Below are positions 10,423 through 23,650 of a DNA stretch of 64,000 nucleotides, piece by piece. The stretch's first letter is position 1; each line of letters opens with the position of its first letter. This stretch comes from Parvibaculum sp. GTDB taxonomy: Bacteria > Pseudomonadota > Alphaproteobacteria > Parvibaculales > Parvibaculaceae. Below the pieces are notes generated by a model. The model was not told the origin of the DNA, did no database searches, and was given only the letters and a program-made list of their open reading frames with translations. The position numbers were made by a program, and so were the translations under genes. Where the stretch lies: the NCBI RefSeq assembly GCF_030651915.1, contig NZ_JAUSBV010000010.1, positions 248,001 through 312,000 on the forward strand, given 5' to 3'.

Positions 10423-10679
10423 CAATTCCGCTCGCCGGTATGCCCAAGTCAGGTCCGCCGCGTGCGCGGAAGCTTGCGAATACCCCATTCAAAGCAGCTT
10501 GCAGTAGACGGCTTTTGGGTAACGGAAGCCTTAACGGGAAACCATCAGGCTACGGCAAAGCCGGTGTTCACCGAGCCTTTTCAAAGGGCCGTCGGTCGTC
10601 TGCACCGCGCCGATTGCAAAAAATTAACCCTTCGGGCGCTACCGTCCGGAGGGGCAGGTTGAAAGAAAGAGACGCGTCG

Positions 10680-11240
10680 ATGAAGGCCGGGTTTACAGGT
10701 ATCTTGGTGGCCCTTTGCATGACCCTCGCGGCTTGTGCCCAGTACGGTGTGCTGGAGCAGCGGCCGGCCTCGGGTGAGTTTGACGCCTATCGGCTGGACA
10801 CGGGCGATCAGCTGCGGGTCACCGTATTCGGGCAAGCGGATCTTAGTGGCGACTTCACGGTCGATGGAACGGGCTCGATCTCCATGCCGTTGTTGCCGCC
10901 GATTGTGGCACGCGGCCTGACAACCGAAGAGTTCGAGGCGGTCGTGGCCGTCGAGCTCGGCCGCCGTTTGCTCCGCAATCCCAATGTCAGCGCGCAGGTG
11001 ATGCAGTTCCGGCCGTTCTTCATTCTCGGAGAAGTGCAACGTGCCGGGCAATACCCCTATGTCAGCGGCATGACGGTTCAAAGCGCAGTTGCGATCGCCG
11101 GCGGCTACAGTTATCGCGCCAATGAAGACCGTGTCCGGATCACGCGAAATCTTGGAGACCGGATCGTCGAGCTCGGTGTCGACAGCAAGGCTCCTGTCAT
11201 GCCTGGCGATACGATTCTCGTCAGAGAACGGTATTTCTGA
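10680..11240 (+). CDS. Polysaccharide export lipoprotein (Wza/SLBB family)
   Basis: Lipobox LAACAQYG, then YRLDTGDQLRVTVFGQADLSGDFTVDGTGSISMPLL and FILGEVQRAGQYPYVSGMTVQSAVAIAGGY. Confidence 0.9.
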   Translation: MKAGFTGILVALCMTLAACAQYGVLEQRPASGEFDAYRLDTGDQLRVTVFGQADLSGDFTVDGTGSISMPLLPPIVARGLTTEEFEAVVAVELGRRLLRNPNVSAQVMQFRPFFILGEVQRAGQYPYVSGMTVQSAVAIAGGYSYRANEDRVRITRNLGDRIVELGVDSKAPVMPGDTILVRERYF

Positions 11241-12451
11241 TGCAACCGCCGGCGCCCAACTGCGCGACCAGAACGATGAGAGTGTTGCATGTGATGCGGC
11301 TGCCGATGGGCGGTCTTTTTCGTCATGTACTGGATCTCGTGGCGGGTCAGCAGTCGGCGGGCATAGCGGCAGGCGTCGTCTGCGCTCCGCCACCCGACGA
11401 CGGCGTATCCGCCGCACGGCTCGCGGCGCTCGAAGCAAGTTGCGGGCTCGGCCTGCATGTCTTGCCGATGCACCGATTGCCCGGCCTGGGCGACCTTGCC
11501 AATATGCGGGAAATCGGCACCTTGATCGCCCGACTCCGTCCGGACGTCGTTCACGGTCATGGCGCCAAAGGCGGCCTGCTGGCGCGTTTGGCGCCAGCGA
11601 GCAGCGAGGCGATACGCGTTTACACGCCGCATGGCGGTACGCTCCACTATAGCGGTATGACGCCACACGGATTTGCGTTCCTCGCAGCGGAACGGCTGAT
11701 GCGCAGCCGCACCGATGGATTCATTTTTGAGTCGGATTTCAGCCGGACCACGTTTATTGCCAAGGTCGGCAATCCGGGTGCTGCGACTGCCGTCATTCAC
11801 AACGGTCTTGCAGAAAACGAATTCATGCCGGTCGGGCATGCCGATGCCGCCGCCGATTTTCTGTTCATTGGCGAACTGCGGATGCTGAAGGGCGTATCGA
11901 CGCTTATTGAAGCGATGAGATTGCTCGGCCGGCCGGCACGTCTCAAAATTGTCGGTGAGGGTCCGGACCGGAAGCGGTTCGAGGACCTTGCGCGTGGGCT
12001 GCCGCCCGGTATCCGTGTCGAGTTTCTCGGCGCGATGCCTGCGCGGGCAGCGTTCCGGCTGGCGCGGATCGCCGTCATGCCGTCATGGAACGAGTCGCTC
12101 CCCTATGTGGCGCTTGAAGCGGCGGCGGCGGGCGTACCGCTCATTGCCACGCGAGTCGGTGGCGTTCCCGAGATTTTCGGCAGCGAGGCCCATCGCCTCG
12201 TTGCGCCGAATGATGCCGTGGCTCTTTCGCAGGCGCTTGCCCATGCGCTTTCGGAACCGGGCGATATCGGTGCATCGGCGATACGCCTTCAGGCACGTAT
12301 CTCGCAGATGTTTTCGGTGACGGACATGGTCGCATCCGTAAACGGATTTTATGCCCGCATTCTCGACGCAAAAAAATCGCGCCATGCGGCGGTGGCAGAT
12401 GTCTCGATTTTTGACAGTGCAAGGAGCCATTTCACAGGCGCCGGACAATGA
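11240..12451 (+). CDS. Glycosyltransferase family 4
   Basis: HVMRLPMGGLFRHVLDLV, DVVHGHGAKGGLLAR, VGEGPDRKRFEDLARGL and MPSWNESLPYVALEAAAAGVPLIATRVGGVPEI. Confidence 0.9.
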   Translation: MQPPAPNCATRTMRVLHVMRLPMGGLFRHVLDLVAGQQSAGIAAGVVCAPPPDDGVSAARLAALEASCGLGLHVLPMHRLPGLGDLANMREIGTLIARLRPDVVHGHGAKGGLLARLAPASSEAIRVYTPHGGTLHYSGMTPHGFAFLAAERLMRSRTDGFIFESDFSRTTFIAKVGNPGAATAVIHNGLAENEFMPVGHADAAADFLFIGELRMLKGVSTLIEAMRLLGRPARLKIVGEGPDRKRFEDLARGLPPGIRVEFLGAMPARAAFRLARIAVMPSWNESLPYVALEAAAAGVPLIATRVGGVPEIFGSEAHRLVAPNDAVALSQALAHALSEPGDIGASAIRLQARISQMFSVTDMVASVNGFYARILDAKKSRHAAVADVSIFDSARSHFTGAGQ

Positions 12452-13746
12452 GCGTCGAGGGTTGGCAGATTGACTCAACGGCGCGGCGTTCTGGCGTGCC
12501 GGTGCCGAACCTTGCGCTTCGTCTCGGTGAGGGCCTGGTCGTTCTGGTTCTTCTGACGAGCTTCTACGTCCGGTCGGAACAGGGTGCAGATCAGCCGACG
12601 CCTTACGACATGCTGATGGCGATCACGGTCGGTCTGCTGTTTCTGTTCGGCCTCAAGTTTCCGCGTGGTCTCGGGTGGCCCGCGGTCCTTTGGGGTCTCG
12701 TTGTCATTGGCTATGGGATCGGGGCGATGGGCGCGCTCTATCTCGACAAGGCACGGCCGGCGATGATCGTGTCGATCTATCTGATCGGAACGTTTCTTTT
12801 CTTTTCCTCGTTCGTCTATGCCGACGTCACGCGTCGGCTCGGCATCGTGTTCTGGGCCTATACGGCCGCTGCCTGTGTCGCTGCCGGACTTGGCGTTGGC
12901 GGCTATTTCCATCTCCTCCCGGGTTCGGAGGCGTTTCTGGTTTTTGGGCGCGCCACAGGCACATTCAACGATCCCAATGTGTTCGGTCCGTTTCTTGTGG
13001 CGCCGATCCTGTTTCTGGCAATGAAGCTCAGCACGGCGCAGCGGCTCCGTTCGCTCTGGATGTTGTTGCCGTTCGGGCTTCTGACTCTCGGTGTGTTGCT
13101 CAGCTTTTCGCGCGGTGCGTGGGGCAATCTGGTTCTGTCGGCTGCGGTCTTCGTCGTTCTGACACTTGCAACTTCACGTTCGTCGCGGCAGACGTTTCGA
13201 CTGATCGGGTTCTCTGCGCTGATGGCTTTGGTGCTGACGGTCGTAATTGGCGTGGCGCTTTCAAGTCCCAGAGTGTCGGCGCTGTTCGAGCAGCGTGCGT
13301 CGCTGACTCAGGACTATGACGTCGATCCTGAGCACGGCCGCTTCGAGAGCCAGGCGCGGGCTTTTTCGATTGTCCTGCAAAAACCATGGGGCATCGGTCC
13401 GGCACAATGGGCCCGCATCAACAATCTCGACACCCACAATGTCTATTTGCATGTGCTGGTCGCCGGCGGCTTTCTGTCCGGTCTGGCATTCATCGCCTTC
13501 GTGTCGGTGACGGTTGCGCGCGGATGGCGCGCGGCGTCTGCAGCCGGACCGCAACAAGGCATGTTGATCGTCGCCTATGCGGCGTTGATCGGCCATTTTG
13601 CCGAGGGTGTCATTATCGACATCGACAGCTGGCGCCATCTCTATTTGCTGCTGGGCCTGCTTTGGGGGGCGATGCTTGCGACCGAGGCCCAAGGGCGCGG
13701 GGGCGAGCCGATCCAGGCTCCGGTTGCCGGGCGGGGCTGGCGCTAG
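12448..13746 (+). CDS. O-antigen ligase/polymerase-like membrane protein (Wzy-like)
   Basis: Polytopic membrane protein; SFSRGAWGNLVLS, GIGPAQWARINNLDTHNVYLHVLVAGGFLSG typical of the Wzy_C/O-antigen ligase family. Confidence 0.85.
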   Translation: MSVEGWQIDSTARRSGVPVPNLALRLGEGLVVLVLLTSFYVRSEQGADQPTPYDMLMAITVGLLFLFGLKFPRGLGWPAVLWGLVVIGYGIGAMGALYLDKARPAMIVSIYLIGTFLFFSSFVYADVTRRLGIVFWAYTAAACVAAGLGVGGYFHLLPGSEAFLVFGRATGTFNDPNVFGPFLVAPILFLAMKLSTAQRLRSLWMLLPFGLLTLGVLLSFSRGAWGNLVLSAAVFVVLTLATSRSSRQTFRLIGFSALMALVLTVVIGVALSSPRVSALFEQRASLTQDYDVDPEHGRFESQARAFSIVLQKPWGIGPAQWARINNLDTHNVYLHVLVAGGFLSGLAFIAFVSVTVARGWRAASAAGPQQGMLIVAYAALIGHFAEGVIIDIDSWRHLYLLLGLLWGAMLATEAQGRGGEPIQAPVAGRGWR

Positions 13747-13801
13747 GCCACGCCGATCGTCCGAATCCCTGCCGCACCGAAAACCGCATAAATCGGAACC
13801 C

Positions 13802-13875
13802 TGGAGGCCACGCCCGGAATCGAACCGGGGTATACGGATTTGCAGTCCGCTGCGTAACCACTCCGCCACGTGGCC
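13802..13875 (-). tRNA. tRNA-Cys (anticodon GCA)
   Basis: Reverse complement ggccacgtggcggagtggttacgcagcggactGCAaatccgtataccccggttcgattccgggcgtggcctCCA folds as a cloverleaf with encoded CCA. Confidence 0.95.
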
Positions 13876-14090
13876 ATTTCCGAGGGCGGGCGGGGTATAG
13901 CAATTCCCCGGCCCGGGTACAACGATCATTAGACCAAGGAGATTTCTGCGGCCTTAATGGCGGTGTCGCCGTCTCGCGCTGTCGATTTCGGCGGCAGGGC
14001 GAATTTGAGTTTGGTTCACGGGACCAGTATAAACGCGGCGGGTACAAGCCGTCCCCGCATTCATCCCTTTTTCACGGCCAGGACTTCCCA

Positions 14091-14757
14091 GATGACCGAC
14101 TTTGCCGCCGCCCGTCACAACATGGTCGAGAGCCAGGTGAGGGTCAACGCCGTAACCGACGGACGGGTGATCGACGCCATGTCGGCGATACCGCGGGAAC
14201 GTTTTGTGCCGCCGCCGCGTCAAAGCCTTGCCTATATGGACGAGGACATTGCCTTGACCGACGGCGGGGGAAGCCCGCGCTTTCTGATGGAACCCCGTGT
14301 TTTCGCCAAGCTGGCCCAGCTCGCGGCGGTTGGGCTCGACGATCTGGTGCTGGATGTCGGGTGCGGCACGGGTTATTCGACGGCCGTCCTGTCGCATCTT
14401 GCCGGAACGGTCGTGGCGCTTGAAAGCGACAGCGAACTGGCGGCGCGCGCTGCGGCGGCACTGGCCGACCTCGGCGTCGACAATGCGGTCGTGGTGACCG
14501 GCGCGCTGAATGAGGGCTATGCGAAGCAGGCGCCTTACGATGTGATCTTCTTCAGCGGCGCTATCGGCTTTATCCCTGAGGGGTTCAAGGCGCAGTTGAA
14601 GGATGGCGGCCGGATCGTCGCGGTTCTTGGGGACGGTATTTTGGGCCGGGCGCGGATCTACGTAAGGGCCGGCGATACGCTGAGCGGCCGGGATGCGTTT
14701 GATGCCAATGTGCAGCCGCTGCCCGGTTTTGTGGCCACGGAGAGCTTTGTTTTCTGA
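14091..14757 (+). CDS. Protein-L-isoaspartate O-methyltransferase-like protein
   Basis: MTDFAAARHNMVESQVRVNAV...LVLDVGCGTGYSTAVLSHLAGTVVALES; PCMT-type SAM site. Adjacent to tolC as in many alphaproteobacteria. Confidence 0.85.
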
Positions 14758-14905
14758 AAATGATGGCAGATTGCACCTATTCGCGGCATTGCTCAGCTCT
14801 ACTGGGAATAGTAATTCAGGCACACTACATCTAGCCTGTCGAAGACTTGGTTCATTCGCGGATGCGTTGAGGGACGAAACCGCCTCTTTGCGGAGAAGTA
14901 AGACA

Positions 14906-16306
14906 ATGAAACGACCCTTGGAAACGTCCCTGAAGCGAATGATGGCAACGGTGCTCGGCACGACGGCGTTGACCGGAATGCTGGCGCTCGCGACACCTGC
15001 CGCCGCCGACACGCTGTTGGATGCGCTGACGGCCGCCTACCAGACCAATCCGACATTGCAGGCCCAGCGCGCCCAGTTGCGCGCCACCGACGAACAGGTC
15101 CCGCAGGCGCTGTCGGGTTGGCGGCCTTCGTTGCAGGCGCAAGGTTCCTACGGCGCGATCAATACCGACACGACGCTGGTCGGTGGTGCGACGGCCAGCG
15201 ACGATCGCCGGCCCGCCACCGGTGCCGTCACGCTCAACCAGAATATCTTTGCCGGCGGCCGAACGGTCAATGCAACCGGGCAGGCCGAATCTGTTGTGCA
15301 GGCCGGCCGCGAGACCTTGGCGGGTGTCGAGCAGCAAACGCTGCTGGCTGCCGTGCAGGCCTATATGAATGTGATCCGCGACGAAGGTGTTGTGCGGCTC
15401 AACCAGAACAACGTTGCTGTGCTGCGGCGCCAGCTTGATGCGACGCAGGACAGGTTTCGCGTCGGCGAATTGACGCGCACCGACGTCGCCCAGTCGGAAG
15501 CGCGTTTGAGCCTCGCCCGTTCCAATCTCATCGGCGCCGAGGCGCAACTGACGGCAAGCCGCGCCTTCTATTCACGCGTTGTCGGCCAGGCGCCCGGTAC
15601 GCTCGAAAAGCCGGTGCCTCTCGCGGGCTTGCCGGGTGACGAAGATCAGGCGCGTGAGCTCGCGGCGGAGAACAATCCGACGCTGCTGGCCGCCCGTCAC
15701 ACCGAATCGGCGAGCCGCCGGGCCGTCTCGGTCGCCAAGGGCGCGCTCTTGCCGTCCTTCGACGTGCAGGCGCGCTATCAGTATGGCCGCGATCCGGCCA
15801 CCGCCATTCGCGATGTCGAGGAAAGCTCGATCCTGGGCGTGCTGACGATCCCGCTCTACCAGAGCGGTACCGAATATTCGCGCGTGCGCGAAGCCAAGGA
15901 AATCAACAACCGCAGCCGGCTCGAAGTGTCGGCCGCCATGCGGCAGGTCGACGAGGCGGTTCGCATCGCCTGGGAGCAGTTGCGGGCCTCGCAGGGTCGG
16001 ATCGTCTCGACCTCTGAACAGGTGAATGCCAGCGAGATCGCGCTGGAAGGTGTCCGGCAGGAATCCGAGGTCGGCGCCCGCACCACGCTCGATGTGCTCG
16101 ACGCCGAGCAGGAGCTTCTCAATGCCCGCGTCGCGCTGGTCGGTGCGGAGCGCGACCTGGCCGTTTCCGAGTATAATCTGCTGGCCGCCACCGGTCAGCT
16201 CACGGCGCGCCAGCTGCAGCTTCCGGTCACTTATTACGACCCGGAAGTGAATTATGGCGAGGTCCGCAACAAGTGGATCGGCTTCGGCACCGCTGGCGAC
16301 GAGTAG
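14906..16306 (+). CDS. tolC: TolC family outer membrane efflux protein
   Basis: LLDALTAAYQTNPTLQAQRAQLRATDEQVPQALSGWRPSLQAQG and the paired TolC repeats; signal peptide at N-terminus. Confidence 0.9.
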   Translation: MKRPLETSLKRMMATVLGTTALTGMLALATPAAADTLLDALTAAYQTNPTLQAQRAQLRATDEQVPQALSGWRPSLQAQGSYGAINTDTTLVGGATASDDRRPATGAVTLNQNIFAGGRTVNATGQAESVVQAGRETLAGVEQQTLLAAVQAYMNVIRDEGVVRLNQNNVAVLRRQLDATQDRFRVGELTRTDVAQSEARLSLARSNLIGAEAQLTASRAFYSRVVGQAPGTLEKPVPLAGLPGDEDQARELAAENNPTLLAARHTESASRRAVSVAKGALLPSFDVQARYQYGRDPATAIRDVEESSILGVLTIPLYQSGTEYSRVREAKEINNRSRLEVSAAMRQVDEAVRIAWEQLRASQGRIVSTSEQVNASEIALEGVRQESEVGARTTLDVLDAEQELLNARVALVGAERDLAVSEYNLLAATGQLTARQLQLPVTYYDPEVNYGEVRNKWIGFGTAGDE

Positions 16307-16328
16307 TTTCATCCGGTTAGCGAAGTCT

Positions 16329-16365
16329 TTAGGGGAAGTTGGCAAAATCGTTCAACTTCTCCTAA
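16329..16365. other. Strong 13-bp inverted repeat between tolC and popZ
   Basis: TTAGGGGAAGTTG-gcaaaatcgtt-CAACTTCTCCTAA; one G-U position; no T run after it. Confidence 0.7.
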
Positions 16366-16425
16366 GGTTATATTGGTATTCGTTAGGGGCCGGAGAGGTG
16401 GAATCCGGATGGGCAGGATCGGAAT

Positions 16426-17121
16426 ATGAGCAATCAGGGCCAGGCACAGGAACCGACGATGGAGGAGATTCTTGCCTCCATTCGCCGGATTATTTCCGAA
16501 GACAGCGGCAGCGACGAACCGGGCGATGCGCCGGAACCCGTCGCGGCGCCGGCTGCTGCCGACGAAGCCCTGCCGGAACTGTCCGCCGAAGACGAGGCGG
16601 ATATTCTCGAACTGACCGAACCCTTGCCCGAAGAGCCGTTGATGGCCGAACCGGCACCCGAACCGGAGCCCCCGTACGTCCCGGCCCCTGAAGAGGTCGA
16701 GGACGACATCGCATTCGCGCCCGAACCCGAACCATCCCACGCACCCGTCGAGGAAGCCGTTGACGACATCGGATTTGCATCCGAGCCCGAACCGGCGCCT
16801 GCGCCTGCGCCTGTCATGACCGCCGCGCCGGCGCCCGAGCCGGTCGTTCAAGCGAATACGGACATCGATATTGAGGAGCCTGCCATGAGTGCCCAGAGCC
16901 AAATCCCGATCGTGTCGGGCGATGCCGAAAGGGCCGCCTCGGCCGCTTTTGGAGCGCTGGCCAGTTCGCTGGCGAGCGGCGGCGACGGCCGGACGCTGGA
17001 AGAGATCGTGTCCGACATGCTGCGGCCGATGCTGAAAGAGTGGCTCGACGGCAACCTGCCGCCGCTGGTCGAGCGTCTGGTCGCCGAGGAAATCGAGCGA
17101 ATCGCCCGCCGCCGCGGCTGA
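16426..17121 (+). CDS. popZ: PopZ family (DUF2497) polar organizing protein
   Basis: N-terminal EPTMEEILASIRRIISED, acidic Pro-rich linker, C-terminal LEEIVSDMLRPMLKEWLDGNLPPLVERLVAEEIERIARR. Confidence 0.9.
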   Translation: MSNQGQAQEPTMEEILASIRRIISEDSGSDEPGDAPEPVAAPAAADEALPELSAEDEADILELTEPLPEEPLMAEPAPEPEPPYVPAPEEVEDDIAFAPEPEPSHAPVEEAVDDIGFASEPEPAPAPAPVMTAAPAPEPVVQANTDIDIEEPAMSAQSQIPIVSGDAERAASAAFGALASSLASGGDGRTLEEIVSDMLRPMLKEWLDGNLPPLVERLVAEEIERIARRRG

Positions 17122-17238
17122 TCCGGCCTTTTCCGGTCCAAATTCCCTCCGATGCTTGATCGGTCCGGGGTGCCTGTGCTGTAACACGGGCCCCGGCGCG
17201 GCTTGATTTGCGCCGGCGTTTCACGGATACCGACCCCC

Positions 17239-19956
<2,718 letters not shown>

Positions 19957-19981
19957 CGCAGCTCATCCGTCGTCCAACAAA

Positions 19982-20008
19982 AAAGGCGGCTCTCATGGAG
20001 CCGCCTTT
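19982..20008. terminator. Bidirectional intrinsic terminator between valS and DUF2852 gene
   Basis: aaaggcggctc-tcatg-gagccgccttt, A/T tracts on both sides, convergent genes. Confidence 0.85.
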
Positions 20009-20029
20009 CGTCTGTCGCATGTCTGCCGC

Positions 20030-20386
20030 TCAGTTGGCGGTCGCGCCGCCGGCGTTGCGCTCGGCCATGAACTGATCGAATTCCGTCTGGTCCTTGGCGC
20101 GGCGCAGGCGCTCCATGAAGTCGCCGAAGGCCTTCTGCTCTTCCGCGAGGCGCTTCAGCGTCTCGTCGCGATAGCCGTCAAAGGCGGTGTTGCCGCTCGA
20201 CCGGTGACGCCGGAACTGCGACGAACAGCGGCGCATACCATCACGATTCCATCCCTGCATTTTTCCGCTCCAGATCATGTAGAAGAGGATACCGAGCCCG
20301 ATCGGCCAGAAGAGGATGAAACCGATCACCATCATCGCGATCCAGGCGCCTTTCGGCAGGTCGTCCAGCATTGCAGCCGTGGGCAT
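20030..20386 (-). CDS. DUF2852 domain-containing membrane protein
   Basis: PKGAWIAMMVIGFILFWPIGLGILFYMIWSGKM...SSGNTAFDGYRDETLKRLAEEQKAFGDFMERLRRAKDQTEFDQFMAER; start at ATG 20386. Confidence 0.8.
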   Translation of the reverse strand: MPTAAMLDDLPKGAWIAMMVIGFILFWPIGLGILFYMIWSGKMQGWNRDGMRRCSSQFRRHRSSGNTAFDGYRDETLKRLAEEQKAFGDFMERLRRAKDQTEFDQFMAERNAGGATAN

Positions 20387-20487
20387 TGAGGGGGTCCTCC
20401 CGGTGGGGTTCGCATTGAACACAAGGGACAGGTGGATATTGCCGGCGCTTGCGTCAAGGTGCCGCATGCCGATTTTCGGCAAAAAGA

Positions 20488-20511
20488 AAAGGCGGCTCGA
20501 AAGCCGCCTTT
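20488..20511 (-). terminator. Intrinsic terminator downstream of the alcohol dehydrogenase gene
   Basis: aaaggcggct-cgaa-agccgccttt with T-rich continuation on the minus strand. Confidence 0.75.
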
Positions 20512-20533
20512 CCTGCTTCCAGAGCACCCGAAC

Positions 20534-21622
20534 TCAGGCGTCGAACATGATCACCGAGCGGGCCAGTTCGCCGCGCTTCAATTCGTCGAAAGCCTCGTTG
20601 ACCTGATCGAGCTTGATGCGGCGCGAGATCATCTCGTCGAGCTTCAGCTTGCCGGACATGTAGAAATCGACGAAGCGCGGCATGTCGACCGGGAAGCGGT
20701 TCGAGCCCATGATCGAGCCTTGGATGCGCTTCTCGCCCAAAAAGTCGGCGCCGTGCAGTTCGATGTTCACGCCCACCGGGATCATGCCGATGATGTTGGC
20801 CGTGCCGCCGCGCGCCAGCATCTTGAACGATTGCTCGGCCGTCGCCTTCAGGCCGATCGCCTCGAAGGAATGATGCACGCCGGCGCCGTTGGTCAGCTCC
20901 ATCACCTGTTTCACCGGGTCGCCATCCTTGGCGTTGACCACGTCGGTCGCGCCGAACTGCTTGGCGAGGTTCAGTTTCGAACCCTGCATGTCGATGGCGA
21001 TGATGCGGCCGGCGCCGGCAATCGCCGCGCCGTTGATCGCCGCCAGGCCGACACCGCCGCAGCCGATCACCGCGACCGTTTCGCCGGGCCGGACATTCGA
21101 GGTGTGGATCACCGCGCCGACGCCCGTCGTCACCGAACAGCCGATCAGCGCCGCGCGGTCGAGCGGCATGTCCTTGCGGATCGCCACGCAGGCATGTTCA
21201 TGGATCAGCATCTGCTCGGCAAATGACGACAGATTGAGGAACTGGTTCATCGACCCGTCATCCTTGGCCAGCCGCGGCTCGTCGCCCTGCTGGCGCTTGG
21301 TCTCGGGGCTGACGCAGCGCGACATATGGCCGGTCAGGCAATGCTCGCAATGGCCGCAAAAGGCCGACAGGCAGGTGATCACATGGTCGCCCGGCTTGAC
21401 CGTGCGGACTTCGGAGCCGACCTGCTCGACGACGCCGGCGCTTTCATGGCCCAGCACCGCCGGCAGCGGGTAGGGGTAGGAGCCCTCGACGAAATGCAGG
21501 TCCGAATGGCAGACGCCCGCCGCCACGGTGCGGATCAGCACCTCATGCGGGCCCGGTTTGTTGATTCTCACGTCTTCGATGGCGAGCGGCTTGCCGACCT
21601 CGCGCAGAACTGCGGCCTTCAT
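20534..21622 (-). CDS. Zn-dependent alcohol dehydrogenase (MDR family, class III/NDMA-type-like)
   Basis: MKAAVLREVGKPLAIEDV...AAGVCHSDLHF...GHESAGVVEQVGSEV...CLSAFCGHCEHCLTG...VIGCGGVGLAAINGA. Confidence 0.9.
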   Translation of the reverse strand: MKAAVLREVGKPLAIEDVRINKPGPHEVLIRTVAAGVCHSDLHFVEGSYPYPLPAVLGHESAGVVEQVGSEVRTVKPGDHVITCLSAFCGHCEHCLTGHMSRCVSPETKRQQGDEPRLAKDDGSMNQFLNLSSFAEQMLIHEHACVAIRKDMPLDRAALIGCSVTTGVGAVIHTSNVRPGETVAVIGCGGVGLAAINGAAIAGAGRIIAIDMQGSKLNLAKQFGATDVVNAKDGDPVKQVMELTNGAGVHHSFEAIGLKATAEQSFKMLARGGTANIIGMIPVGVNIELHGADFLGEKRIQGSIMGSNRFPVDMPRFVDFYMSGKLKLDEMISRRIKLDQVNEAFDELKRGELARSVIMFDA

Positions 21623-21826
21623 GTGTTTTCTCCCTGTATCCGGATATTGGGTTCTGGTGTTCCGGTTAAGGCGATGTTCCCCCGCCATAGGCCGATGGTC
21701 AACTGGCGGATTTCGGGGGCTCATGCGGCAACATGGGGGCTTTATCCGGCGAACCCTTCCCCCTAGTATCCGGCCAACTTTCATCCTCGAAAAGCCGGAG
21801 GCGTCCCCTCAACCGGGCGCGATCAC

Positions 21827-23557
21827 ATGACTGCCAGTAAATTCGACAAATCGAAGCTGCCGAGCCGCCACGTCACGGTCGGGCCGGAACGCGCGCCGCA
21901 CCGTTCCTACTACTACGCGATGGGGCTGACCGAGGACGAGATCAACCAGCCCTTCGTCGGTGTGGCCACCTGCTGGAACGAGGCCGCCCCCTGCAACATC
22001 TCGCTGATGCGCCAGGCGCAGTCGGTGAAGCGCGGCGTCTCGATGTCGTCTGGCACGCCCCGCGAATTCTGCACCATCACGGTGACCGACGGCATTGCCA
22101 TGGGCCATCAGGGCATGAAGTCCTCGCTGGCCAGCCGCGATGTCATTGCCGATTCGGTCGAGCTGACCATGCGCGGCCATTGCTACGACGCGCTGGTCGG
22201 TCTTGCCGGCTGCGACAAGTCGCTGCCCGGCATGATGATGTCGATGGTCCGCCTCAACGTGCCTTCCGTCTTCATGTATGGCGGTTCGATCCTGCCCGGC
22301 CGGTTCCACGGCAAGGACGTCACTGTCGTCGACGTTTTCGAGGCGGTCGGCCAGCATTCGGCCGGCAACATGGAAGATGACGAGCTGCACGCGCTCGAAT
22401 GCGTCGCCTGTCCCTCCGCCGGCTCCTGCGGTGGCCAGTTCACGGCCAATACCATGGCCTGCGTTGCCGAGGCGATGGGCCTTGCGCTGCCGGGTTCCGG
22501 CGGTGCGCCGGCGCCATACGAAAGCCGCGACGAATATGCGGAAGCCTCGGGCCGCGCCGTCATGCATCTGCTCGCCAACAATATCCGCCCGCGCGACATC
22601 GTCACCCGCAAGTCGCTCGAAAATGCCGCTGTCATCGTCGCGGCGACGGGCGGCTCGACCAATGGCGCGCTGCATCTGCCCGCCATCGCGCATGAGGCCG
22701 GCATCGATTTCGACCTGATGGAAGTCGCCGAAATCTTCAAGAAGACGCCCTATATCACCGACCTCAAGCCGGGCGGCAATTACGTCGCCAAGGATCTCCA
22801 TGATGTTGGCGGCGTTTCGATGGTCCTGAAGGTGTTGCTCGATGGCGGCTATCTGCATGGCGATTGCATGACCGTCACCGGCCAGTCGCTGGCCGACAAT
22901 CTGAAAGACGTCAAGTTCAACCCCGACCAGAAGGTCGTCTATCCGCTCTCCAATCCGTTGTCGCCGACGGGCGGCGTTGTCGGCTTGCAGGGTTCGCTGG
23001 CGCCCGACGGCGCCATCGTCAAGGTCGCCGGCATGGAGAAGGACCATCTGAAGTTCTCCGGCCCGGCGCGCTGCTTCGACAGCGAGGAGGAATGCTTCGA
23101 GGCGGTCGACAAACGTCAGTACAAGGAAGGTGAGGTTCTGGTCATCCGCTATGAAGGCCCGAAGGGTGGCCCCGGCATGCGTGAAATGCTCTCCACCACC
23201 GCCGCGCTTTTCGGTCAGGGCATGGGCGACAAGGTGGCGCTCGTCACCGACGGCCGTTTCTCCGGCGGCACCCGCGGCTTCTGCATCGGCCATATCGGCC
23301 CGGAGGCGGCTGTCGGCGGCCCGATCGCGCTGATCGAGGATGGCGACATCATTGCGATCGACGCCGAGAAGGGCACCATCGACCTTGAAGTGGACGAGGT
23401 CACGCTGGCGAAGCGGCGGGCGGCCTGGAAGCCGCGCGAGACCATCTACGCCTCGGGCGCGTTGTGGAAATACGCCCAGCTTGTCGGCATCGCCCGCAAG
23501 GGCGCCGTCACCCATCCGGGCGGCGCGGCCGAAAAGCACGTCTACGCCGACATCTGA
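21827..23557 (+). CDS. ilvD: Dihydroxy-acid dehydratase
   Basis: [66 protein letters not shown]. Confidence 0.97.
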   Translation: MTASKFDKSKLPSRHVTVGPERAPHRSYYYAMGLTEDEINQPFVGVATCWNEAAPCNISLMRQAQSVKRGVSMSSGTPREFCTITVTDGIAMGHQGMKSSLASRDVIADSVELTMRGHCYDALVGLAGCDKSLPGMMMSMVRLNVPSVFMYGGSILPGRFHGKDVTVVDVFEAVGQHSAGNMEDDELHALECVACPSAGSCGGQFTANTMACVAEAMGLALPGSGGAPAPYESRDEYAEASGRAVMHLLANNIRPRDIVTRKSLENAAVIVAATGGSTNGALHLPAIAHEAGIDFDLMEVAEIFKKTPYITDLKPGGNYVAKDLHDVGGVSMVLKVLLDGGYLHGDCMTVTGQSLADNLKDVKFNPDQKVVYPLSNPLSPTGGVVGLQGSLAPDGAIVKVAGMEKDHLKFSGPARCFDSEEECFEAVDKRQYKEGEVLVIRYEGPKGGPGMREMLSTTAALFGQGMGDKVALVTDGRFSGGTRGFCIGHIGPEAAVGGPIALIEDGDIIAIDAEKGTIDLEVDEVTLAKRRAAWKPRETIYASGALWKYAQLVGIARKGAVTHPGGAAEKHVYADI

Positions 23558-23650
23558 CGCCACAGCTTCACCATATTCCGGCTTTAGGCTTGGGTTTCGG
23601 GACCGTTCTGCCAGAATGGTCCCGAACCCCTTGTCCGCCCGGGAGTATCC

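Noticed and set aside
17193-17216. CCGGCGC/GCGCCGG hairpin before valS, considered as a T-box or attenuator
   Set aside because: Only 7 bp, no leader peptide, no T-box sequence; T-boxes are not expected in this lineage.
23599-23625. gggaccgttctgccagaatggtccc as an ilvD terminator
   Set aside because: Imperfect stem with no T tract; not strong enough to list.
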